Of a stretch of 31,692 nt of DNA, positions 25,001 to 29,966 are shown piece after piece. This DNA is from DATJMJ01 sp035503975 (GTDB taxonomy: Bacteria; Actinomycetota; Acidimicrobiia; Acidimicrobiales; Palsa-688). Where the stretch lies: the NCBI GenBank assembly GCA_035503975.1, contig DATJST010000455.1, forward strand, positions 1 to 31,692, given 5' to 3'. Each line of letters opens with the position of its first letter. The first letter of the stretch is position 1. A program made the translations under genes and the position numbers. Under the pieces are notes generated by a model. The model had not been told where the DNA came from, did not search any database, and worked only from the letters and a program-made list of their open reading frames with translations.

Positions 25001-27120
25001 GTGCAGCTCGGGTCGATCTGGGTGGGTGCGTAGCCGTAAAGGAAGATCTGGTCGCTGTTCGCGTAGGTACCGACGTCGCTGGGGGTGCCGAGCTCGAAGA
25101 AGTCGTTGGGCGGGCTGATCGTGTACGACCCGTAACCGGCAAAGTCGGCGGCGGGGATGGTGACCTGGATCAGGTTGCGCTGGGTGCCTTCGTAGTCCTG
25201 GGTGTAAGCAACCGTCGCCGACACCTCCGCAGAGGCCGCGCCCGATCCTTCGTCCACCGTGAACTGGCCCGAGGACGACACGTTGTTCCAGCTGAGGCCG
25301 GAAGGTAACAGGTCGCTGAGCACGACGTTGTTGGCCAGGGCCTGTGGTGAGCTGACTGCTCCCTCGATATTCAGCACCGTGGTGCCGCCCGGGCCGGCGC
25401 CGAGCCCGCCAAAGCTTTTGGACACCCCGAGCTGGACGTTCGAACTAAGCACGTAGAGCTTGGCACTTGCCGTTCCGGGTGTAAGCGGGCTGCCGTCCAG
25501 GTAGGGGGTGGCCGTTGCCGTGTTGTCGAGGATGTCGGGGCTGCTCAGGCTGGCGTCCGCGTAGCCCCATAGGGTGAGGGTCGAAGCGTTGCCCGTCAGG
25601 TAGGGCGTGGTCGGGAGATTGATGTTGGCGACGGCAGTGACGTCGGGCCCCGGAATGGAGTAGTAGGCCGATGTGGCGCCCGAGCCGATGCTGCCAGTTG
25701 GGGTTAAGGTGACGGTGGCATTGCTCGTCAACGTGGCCGTCGGTGCCCATCCGTTGGCAATCGCCTCACCGGTGCCCAGCCCGCTCACCTCGATGACCTG
25801 GGTATGGAACGCCGGGGCCGCACAAGGCGCGCCGTCGGGGCCCTCGGACGAATAGGTGTCGCCGGTGACGTTGTCCAGGCAGGGGAGGGGGTCCACGACC
25901 TGGTCCTGGTAGGTGTGTGTGAGCGGGAAGCCGAGGCTCAGCTGGAACGAACCGCCGGCCGCTCCGACCGTGTAGCTCGGTGTGGCCGACGTCGTCACCC
26001 AGTCGCCGGCGTAAGTCCCGAGGTACTCGTTGCCGGGGAGGGTGTCGATGGCGAGCGGGGCGAGCGATGATTTGGAGATGCCCGGGTAGCCCGTACCGGG
26101 CGCGGTCGGCGGGACGTCCACGATGTTGACGCCGACCTGTGCGTCGGTCGAGGCCGCCACGGTCCCGTTCTCTGCATCTGGGCCCGCGCCAGAAAATGTG
26201 GCCACATTTTCCAGGGGCTGGTCGCCGGTTGGGGGGGCGACCGGCGGAGCTTGGGCCACGATCTGGTAGCTGGTCGCGCCGGTAGCGCCCTGCGCGCAGC
26301 CTGAAGGAGTAGACGCTGCGGTGAGGAACGTCCAGGTAACAGTGTTGCTGCCGGCATCGTAGGTTGCCCCGGCAGGCGAGGACGACACGTAGGCGAGGTA
26401 GCTCGGGAGCGGGTCGCTCATGCTCCCGGTGGTGAGGTACAGGTTCCCCGTCCCCCCGGCGTTGCAGTTGGCGGTGATGTCGTAGGTGATGTCCGAGCCC
26501 GACAGGTAAACGCTGCCACCGTCGTCGGTCACCTTGGTGATCACGGGGAGCGGTTCGGCGGTGGCCTCGCCAGTGGCCGGGTCGGGCGCAGTCGCGGTCG
26601 TGATGTTGCCTCCCGACAAGCTGGGCGTGAGGGACCAGGTCGTGTGGTCGGGCGTGGTGTTGTCCGGGGGCGTGACCAGCAACGTGATCGTGCCGCTGAA
26701 GCCCGACTGGAAGATCGAGTTGTTGAGCGTCATCGTCAGGTCCCAGCCGCCGCCCCCGTTGGACACGACGCTCGGCCCGCTCGCGATTAGCCCGCTGGTG
26801 CCACTCGTAGCCGTGTATGCCCAGTTGTTCATCGCGATGGCCGGCGTGTTGGTCCCGGTCAGGGGGATGGTCACGGTCGAGGGGCTGGCCCCACCGCACG
26901 AGGTGCCCGCTGTGCCTTCGCAGGACACGGCAACCGTGTAAGTGGTTGCCGCCCCCGAGGGTTCGGCCGCTGGGCTTGCCGGCGAGATCGTGATGAGCCC
27001 GGTCTCGCTCGGCCCTGCCATCACAGGGTCCGTGGGGATCACCTGGAGGACGCCGAGCACCATGGCCCCAGCCACGGCGGCGGTAGCAACCCTGCCCATG
27101 GACCGTAAGCGCACGAACAT
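18994..27120 (-). CDS. Giant secreted repeat surface protein with Thr-rich stalk and C-terminal anchor
   Basis: 2,708 residues. Signal peptide to about residue 35 (VATAAVAGAMVLGVLQV, ending VMA|G). Residues ~36-945 are beta-rich, with DUF11-like segments (e.g. NNVVLSDLLPSGLSWNNV, YTLTWTNVGSDVLDDPVVYD). Residues ~946-2449 hold 12 repeats of ~118-135 residues. Residues ~2450-2655 are a Thr/Pro-rich stalk. A TM helix (LVGSGLLALATAFVLLC) and a poly-Arg tail end the protein. No LPxTG- or LAxTG-like motif precedes the TM helix. It is likely an adhesin or surface-layer-type protein. ATG 27120 is chosen because AGAGAGGTGG lies 7 nt upstream; the frame extends to 27168 without such a site. The sortase gene overlaps its end. 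Confidence 0.9.
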   Translation of the reverse strand: MFVRLRSMGRVATAAVAGAMVLGVLQVIPTDPVMAGPSETGLITISPASPAAEPSGAATTYTVAVSCEGTAGTSCGGASPSTVTIPLTGTNTPAIAMNNWAYTATSGTSGLIASGPSVVSNGGGGWDLTMTLNNSIFQSGFSGTITLLVTPPDNTTPDHTTWSLTPSLSGGNITTATAPDPATGEATAEPLPVITKVTDDGGSVYLSGSDITYDITANCNAGGTGNLYLTTGSMSDPLPSYLAYVSSSPAGATYDAGSNTVTWTFLTAASTPSGCAQGATGATSYQIVAQAPPVAPPTGDQPLENVATFSGAGPDAENGTVAASTDAQVGVNIVDVPPTAPGTGYPGISKSSLAPLAIDTLPGNEYLGTYAGDWVTTSATPSYTVGAAGGSFQLSLGFPLTHTYQDQVVDPLPCLDNVTGDTYSSEGPDGAPCAAPAFHTQVIEVSGLGTGEAIANGWAPTATLTSNATVTLTPTGSIGSGATSAYYSIPGPDVTAVANINLPTTPYLTGNASTLTLWGYADASLSSPDILDNTATATPYLDGSPLTPGTASAKLYVLSSNVQLGVSKSFGGLGAGPGGTTVLNIEGAVSSPQALANNVVLSDLLPSGLSWNNVSSSGQFTVDEGSGAASAEVSATVAYTQDYEGTQRNLIQVTIPAADFAGYGSYTISPPNDFFELGTPSDVGTYANSDQIFLYGYAPTQIDPSCTTPTQTTGGTTPATLESYNPLNLAGDGNTQEDYCQNGATLVVEPTGAAFNLTKTVQGNLDSAPKGALGIGDASGDGTGTGTYTLTWTNVGSDVLDDPVVYDILPYIGDTGVSQGQANVDRGSQFEPLFAGVGTLPTNVEVYYSESSNPCRDQVYPNADNPSCANDWTTTEPSPASDVKALEFVDTTDPYSNNQGFSVSFTVDVPSGDVNEIAWNSAATNASDLSSPSTVPLPAEPPKVGLVAPTGPALDTATSKTSLSAYSTTEVSDVVSVTGTGGNSGTLDWSFVGPVAPSAGSCSGLDWTGAAAVAAGSITTPAEDGAVTVGPAEVQGQGCYSWVEDLTLDNSAGTATSSAGTSTEIVQANPYTPSLSTTADLTFSLVSGNSAHDSVTVSGSGIGTGNGAPSSATLTWQLYGPAAPVTAGTCSGVDWSSASELDSGSASVTGDGTYTLTATALTITGCYSYTDQLPETSAGNSASTPAGTASETFILLPPPTLTTTAQQAEPYPRTAVSDRVTLSGTYGYSGTIAWSLYGPVTVPVSGNCSAVTATQWSDATSTQITAGDPSGTATAPSGTRAFTGDGNVTVPGGTTDIGPQGCYSWAETAYGPNFVGTTVLAAGAANEIFQVVPYQPSISTSAVPVWNGTNNVASDTVVVSNSDLGGGNDAPKATLDWYLYGPVPNPGGGCDNVSALSWSSAALVNSGTAPVSEGSNSVGVTTLAAIGCYTYTNSLGATTDTDAVALSSPGAASETFEIISSQQITTFSNQTDPDPRTTVSDNVTISGTNGYSGTLDWQLLGPLNPVPAGGCGALTATAWTGASTFASGSVAIGGDVPGMTVPSGGVTAGAPGCYGWAEQLTGNHYLGTTSSPATSPNEAFQVLVLQPTVTSTLQPSVSAGAESAYDSIEVSGTDIQPGNSTGAPTSGTLTWELDGPVTTPSSGCAAVTSSDWTAAPVAASGTITLTGNASYNTPATNDLALDSCYSYTETVAATSDSATAGIAAGENAETVAVPPAPEVTTQATPTSPSPRTTASDSVTIAGTNGGNGELSWELLGPLTVPNGGCGAVTTGQWTASPVYRSGDVAVSGDQTGLSVPTGGVTLGAPGCYSWADTVAGSTFPGTTTVNAGAANEYFDVQPLYPSLNTTVVPSVNGGNEQVSDSIVVSGTDISPGNVTGAPTSDTLTWDLYGPVSPPTGGCGDVTSLQWQSAPLAGSGTITLTGNATYTTPLSSDLTLNSCYSYSDAMPSTTDSVPVMVAAGVSTETADVPPPPTLSTYTASAAYPGSSVSDSVTVSGMNPYSGTLTWALIGPVAAPSGSCDAVNWADAPATPVGQGSVAVSADGTVSVGPVEVATTGCYSWTESLSGTFPGSTAVGAGAASEVVNVEDELAQPRLATVAVLSSAAGGSKSVIDTVSISGSGIGTGPREVPSTTLTWELLGPEPAQSASCSAVSWTSAPAWATGTVTVLGDGNYTTPPTPLTEPGCYAYSEQLALDANAKSASAAPGAAGETVLLLAPPAVTTTASEASVNPHSPVFDTVSVAASGGDAGTLDWSLVGPVLPGGGGTCDTATWARAPVVASGDVALSGGTRVITGPVAVKGLGCYSWADDLSGPAWVGETTVAPGAAGEVVVVDPYQPMLTTVAALSAQADVSDSITVSGEAGLAGAAVSTLDWQLYGPAGHNGADCGRVQWDGQPSVARGKITVAGDGTYQTAPTKLREPGCYSYSATLPGSGDTASASSAAGIAVETVYLALTPAATVASTTTLPMTTTTTGRPTTTAPPAPTRPTTTTLPPTTTTTATPPPPTTKAPTTLPPTTEASTATSRPRGAQHKPHSSGSGQSGGALTTTTEAVPRRLKQKPTPTKPSTTTTMTAPTTVPTTTKPLATRPATTTPPTTKLTPTTSTRRRAGGGGGQRSTATTSAPSRTAPTTTTPPGRTASTATGSSSARGTATTTTVPNGLGRIGTDLGRWSPGASLLPPFLVGSGLLALATAFVLLCTGERRRRRTWDRRA
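19150..19775 (-). repeat. Thr/Pro-rich stalk-coding region (low complexity)
   Basis: Runs of Thr codons (mostly ACC/ACG/ACA clusters) interrupted by Pro, Lys and Ala encode segments such as TTTTLPPTTTTTATPPPP. Such mucin-like stalks hold binding domains away from the cell and are typical O-glycosylation targets. Plus-strand frames here read as long Val-rich proteins, which are shadows of this composition. Confidence 0.85.
19775..24290 (-). repeat. Twelve tandem repeats in A/B alternation (six two-domain units)
   Basis: Each unit (~355-405 bp) encodes SDxVxVSG, T-L-x-W-x-L-x-GP, a Cys in GxC, a Trp, then a second Cys in G-C-Y-S/T-x, and ends in A-G-x-x-x-E. A-type units have the second Cys in a CYSW/CYGW context and shorter SGTNGYSG-like loops; B-type units have CYSY/CYTY/CYAY and a longer SGTDIxPGNxTGAP loop. 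They alternate A-B six times without exception. Second-Cys codons lie near 19,855, 20,210, 20,565, 20,945, 21,300, 21,692, 22,067, 22,452, 22,827, 23,207, 23,612 and 23,997. The paired Cys probably form one disulfide per domain. Confidence 0.88.
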
Positions 27121-27202
27121 TGGCTGACCACCTCTCTGCTGGGCGCGAGCGGCGCTCGTGCGGACCATGTGCTCAGCGGAAATATCGGAAACAAAGGCGG
27201 GT

Positions 27203-27216
27203 GACTTAACTAAGTC
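27203..27216. promoter_or_regulatory. Inverted repeat GACTTA-AC-TAAGTC upstream of the surface-protein gene
   Basis: A perfect 6-2-6 inverted repeat, with outer GGGT/ACCC bases partly extending it, lies 83 nt upstream of the surface-protein start. On the minus strand its TAAGTC arm is 16 nt ahead of GATATT, so it could be an operator over a promoter. No factor can be named. Confidence 0.4.
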
Positions 27217-27390
27217 GCCTCACCCGGGAACGCGTGTGGCCTCCAAGCCGCTCGCCAGCAGCTTGTAACGCTGAAAAAGGGTGGCTTGGGGGGCGAAAGG
27301 AGCTGCGCTGAGGTCTGAGACCGGAAGAGGTGGCTTTGTGCCCGGCCCACCAAATGCGCGCCCGGCCTGCCGAAGGTGCGCCGAAACCTC

Positions 27391-27598
27391 CAAGAGTGCC
27401 CCCCAATGCCGACAAGAGTGCGCCGGAACCTCCAAGAGTGCGGGCCGAAACCGACAAGAGTGGCCCGAAACCTCCAAGAGTGACCGGCTCGAGGCGGTCT
27501 TGGCGAAGCTGAGCTGGGCAAACGCTGAGACATGCCCCGGACTGGCGCCACTCTTGGACGTTTCACCCCACTCTTGGAGGCTTCGCACGCCACTCTTG
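27391..27598. repeat. Inverted pair of phased CAAGAGTG repeat arrays
   Basis: Five CAAGAGTG copies start at 27391, 27413, 27433, 27455 and 27475 (spacing 22, 20, 22, 20), alternating CCTC- and CCGA- before the core, i.e. a 42-bp double unit. A degenerate sixth copy (CGAAGGTG) is at 27371, again 20 bp away. After 66 bp come three reverse-complement copies, CACTCTTG, at 27549, 27569 and 27591 (spacing 20, 22). The spacing is close to two helical turns, so all copies would face the same side of the DNA; the two arrays could also pair as RNA. Confidence 0.85.
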
Positions 27599-27783
27599 GA
27601 GGTTTGACGCCACCCTCCACCGGGCCCCGGGCCCGCCGCCCCGCCCCGCCGCTGCCAGCGCCCCCCTGCTTGGCCCCAGCGGCGCCTCGATGAGCTCCTC
27701 AGCGGCCTGTAGCAACAGGGGCTATTAGGCCCGAGGGTCCTTGCGAAGAGTGTCACAAGTCCCTAGGGCCGGGTCAGGACGTG

Positions 27784-27793
27784 AGGTTAACCT
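27784..27793 (+). promoter_or_regulatory. Palindrome AGGTTAACCT over the -10 box of the NRAMP-like gene
   Basis: A perfect 10-bp palindrome contains TAACCT (27788-27793), a TANNNT -10 box 6 nt before the GTG at 27800. The half-site AGGTTA resembles DtxR/IdeR/MntR-type metal-repressor operators (TTAGGTTAG...), and its position would block transcription. Sequence and position are seen; the repressor is inferred. Confidence 0.5.
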
Positions 27794-27799
27794 AACTCC

Positions 27800-29101
27800 G
27801 TGGCCGTCGCCGCAGAGCCCTACCGCGGGGACCGCGGGCCTCTTGTTGCGCTCCCGCCGCGTCACAAGGCCCGCCGGCGAACGTGGCTGGCTGCTGGCCT
27901 GCTGGCCGTATGGGGGCCGGGCCTGATCGTGATGCTGGCGGACACCGACGCCGGCTCGCTCATAACCGCTGCCCAGTCCGGCCAACAGTGGGGCTACGCG
28001 ATGCTCGCACCCCAGCTGGTGCTAATGCCGGTGCTGTTCATGGCCCAGGAGATTGTGGCCCGTCTGGGCGTGGTGACCGGCAAGGGTCATGGCCGACTGA
28101 TACGCGAGTGTTTTGGTCCCGGCTGGGGGATGCTCTCGGCGACCACGCTCTTCGTATCGGCCTGCGGCGCACTGCTGACCGAATTTGCTGGAGTCGCCGG
28201 CGTCGGGGAGATGTTCGGCGTTTCCAAGTGGCTAAGCGTCCCGGTGGCGACGGCGTTCCTCATTGGCCTGGCCTTCGGGCGCAGCTACCGGAGGGTGGAA
28301 AGGATCGGGATCGCCCTTGGAATGGCCGAACTGGCCTTCGTGCCCGCCATGATCTTTACCCACCCCGACTTGCACCGGGTGATCAACGGCTTGGCCTCGC
28401 TGCCGCTCGGCCACTCGTCCTACGTGTACCTGCTGGCGGCGAACGTCGGCGCCGTCGTAATGCCGTGGATGATCTTTTACCAGCAAAGCGCCATAGTCGA
28501 CAAGGGGTTACGCCCCTGCGACCTGCGAGCCGAGCGGCGTGACACGGCCGTCGGCACGCTCGTTACCCAGGGCGTCGCCATAGTGGTGATCCTGGCCTTT
28601 GCCACCACGGCATTGCGGACGGGGCGGCACGGACCGCTGAACTCGGTGGGCCAGCTCGCAGGCGCCCTGTCTTCCGCCATGGGTTCTTCCCTGGCTCGCG
28701 CTTTGGTGGGGGCGGCCGTGCTCGGCGCCGCACTGGTAGCCGCCTTGGTGGTATCGCTCGCCGCCTCTTGGGGCATATCCGAGGTGCTCGGCTGGCGCCA
28801 CAGCCTCAACGAGCGACTAAGCCGACGCAACATAGGTTTCTACGGTCTGTACGTGCTCGCCCACGTGATCGGCGCAGTAATCGTCTTGGCCAGCTTTGAT
28901 CTCGTCAGCCTGACCGTGGACGTCGAGGTGCTGAACGCAGTGCTGCTGCCGGTCGTGCTCGGCTTCTTGCTCGCCTTGGAGGCCAAGGCGCTACCGGCGA
29001 CGTACCGGATGCGCGGCGTCTACCGCTGTGCCTGCACAGGCCTGTGCCTCGTCGTGATGGGTTTCGGCCTGTACATGGTGCCTCAGGTGCTCGGGGCCTA
29101 G
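27800..29101 (+). CDS. NRAMP-family divalent metal transporter with altered metal-site motifs
   Basis: 433 residues with about eleven TM helices. After a basic N-terminus, TM1 has WGPGLIVMLADTDAGSLIT, where the usual DPGN is DTDAGS (residues 48-53). TM6 has GAVVMPWMIFYQQSAIVDKG (near 221-230), where the usual MPHN is MPWM. These changes mark the divergent NRAMP branch that includes magnesium-type members (NRMT), so Mg2+ may be favoured over Mn2+ or Fe2+; this is inferred from motif loss. The GTG at 27800 is taken as a leaderless start next to a TANNNT box and palindrome. Its 3' end overlaps the convergent TetR gene by 4 bp. Confidence 0.85.
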   Translation: MAVAAEPYRGDRGPLVALPPRHKARRRTWLAAGLLAVWGPGLIVMLADTDAGSLITAAQSGQQWGYAMLAPQLVLMPVLFMAQEIVARLGVVTGKGHGRLIRECFGPGWGMLSATTLFVSACGALLTEFAGVAGVGEMFGVSKWLSVPVATAFLIGLAFGRSYRRVERIGIALGMAELAFVPAMIFTHPDLHRVINGLASLPLGHSSYVYLLAANVGAVVMPWMIFYQQSAIVDKGLRPCDLRAERRDTAVGTLVTQGVAIVVILAFATTALRTGRHGPLNSVGQLAGALSSAMGSSLARALVGAAVLGAALVAALVVSLAASWGISEVLGWRHSLNERLSRRNIGFYGLYVLAHVIGAVIVLASFDLVSLTVDVEVLNAVLLPVVLGFLLALEAKALPATYRMRGVYRCACTGLCLVVMGFGLYMVPQVLGA

Positions 29102-29703
29102 CGAGCTCCTTCGGGCACCGGCTCGGCGGCATGCCCGGCTGGCACCCAGTGCGTGAGCGTGGCGTCGAGCCCATCGACGAGGCGGCGAAAGCTGCGGTCG
29201 AGGTCGGCCGGGATCCCAAAGCCGCCGCCTGTCTCCAGGGACACGAAGCCGTGGAGGGTGGCCCGCACGGCTCGTACCGCATCCGCGGCATCGCGCCCAG
29301 CGAGGCCGTAGGCCTCGAGCGTTGTGTACGCCACGCGCAGTACGTTGCGGGCCGCGGCCGAGTGTTCGGCGTCGATCCAGCTCGGGGCGCGCACGGAGGC
29401 GCTGTAGCGTCCAGGGTGACGCTGGCCGTAGGCGCGGTACGCGCGCGCCATCGCGAATAGGGCCTCCTGGCCGGACATCCCGACTACCGCCCCGTTCATG
29501 GCGCTTGCGAGCTCGTTGAGAGCCAGGACGGCCACATCGTGGCGTAGGCCCTCGAGTGAGCCGATGTGCTTGTAAAGCGCCGGCATACTCACGCCGAGAC
29601 GCTTTGCAACCACGTTGAGCGTTAGGTTCTCCCAACCTACGTCGTCGGAGACTTGTGCCGCCTCACGGACAACCAGGTCGTGGGACAGCCCGGCCTTAGG
29701 CAT
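29098..29703 (-). CDS. TetR-family transcriptional regulator (WHG-type C-terminal domain)
   Basis: 201 residues. The N-terminal TetR helix-turn-helix is clear: VVREAAQVSDDVGWENLTLN and VAKRLGVSMPALYKHIGSLE, with the typical Y-K-H recognition end. The C-terminal part (ALFAMARAYRAYGQRHPGRY, VRAVRATLHGFVSLETGGGF) matches the WHG-type ligand-binding domain. It usually represses its own or a nearby transport gene in response to a small ligand. Candidates are the convergent NRAMP-like gene or the divergent propeller gene; the sequence does not decide. ATG 29703 has no visible ribosome binding site. The 263-bp region upstream of it holds no clear motif. Confidence 0.93.
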   Translation of the reverse strand: MPKAGLSHDLVVREAAQVSDDVGWENLTLNVVAKRLGVSMPALYKHIGSLEGLRHDVAVLALNELASAMNGAVVGMSGQEALFAMARAYRAYGQRHPGRYSASVRAPSWIDAEHSAAARNVLRVAYTTLEAYGLAGRDAADAVRAVRATLHGFVSLETGGGFGIPADLDRSFRRLVDGLDATLTHWVPAGHAAEPVPEGAR

Positions 29704-29966
29704 AGCTGCAGGCGCGACAGCCTGAAAGGCGCATACACATCATGCATAACACGTCCAGGCCGGCTTCGGGCAACATCTGTGAACGGGTTCTACCCAGGAT
29801 GGTTGTGCCACCTCGGTAACTTTCGCCCGTTTCGCTTGCCGCCATGTTCTCGTCCCGAGCGCTGCCCTTGCGATGCTCACGCGGGGATCCCTGCGCCCGA
29901 TTGAATGTGTTGATGCTTCGCGATGCCGGTGCCAGATGGCCCCCTAGGGCGCCTCGAGCCGGATCA

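Larger units (their letters stand above)
27121..27799. other. Gene-free 0.68-kb divergent intergenic region
   Basis: It separates the giant surface-protein gene (-) from the NRAMP-like gene (+). From left to right it holds the surface-protein ribosome binding site, a 14-nt inverted repeat (27203-27216), an array of CAAGAGTG repeats and an inverted array of CACTCTTG (27391-27598), a very GC-rich stretch (27605-27700), and the NRAMP promoter/operator. Several overlapping short open frames cross the repeats on both strands, none protein-like. Confidence 0.7.

Noticed and set aside
24424..25308. 294-residue plus-strand gene inside the giant ORF
   Set aside because: It is antisense to a clearly coding repeat protein and shows only the Val/Arg-rich bias of a shadow frame.
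27371..27598. CRISPR array
   Set aside because: The repeated core is only 8-12 bp with about 20-bp period, the second array is inverted, and no cas genes are present.
27206..27756. Short repeat-containing proteins across the CAAGAGTG arrays
   Set aside because: Open frames occur on both strands and several frames at once, begin and end arbitrarily, and the 20/22-bp spacing breaks codon phase.
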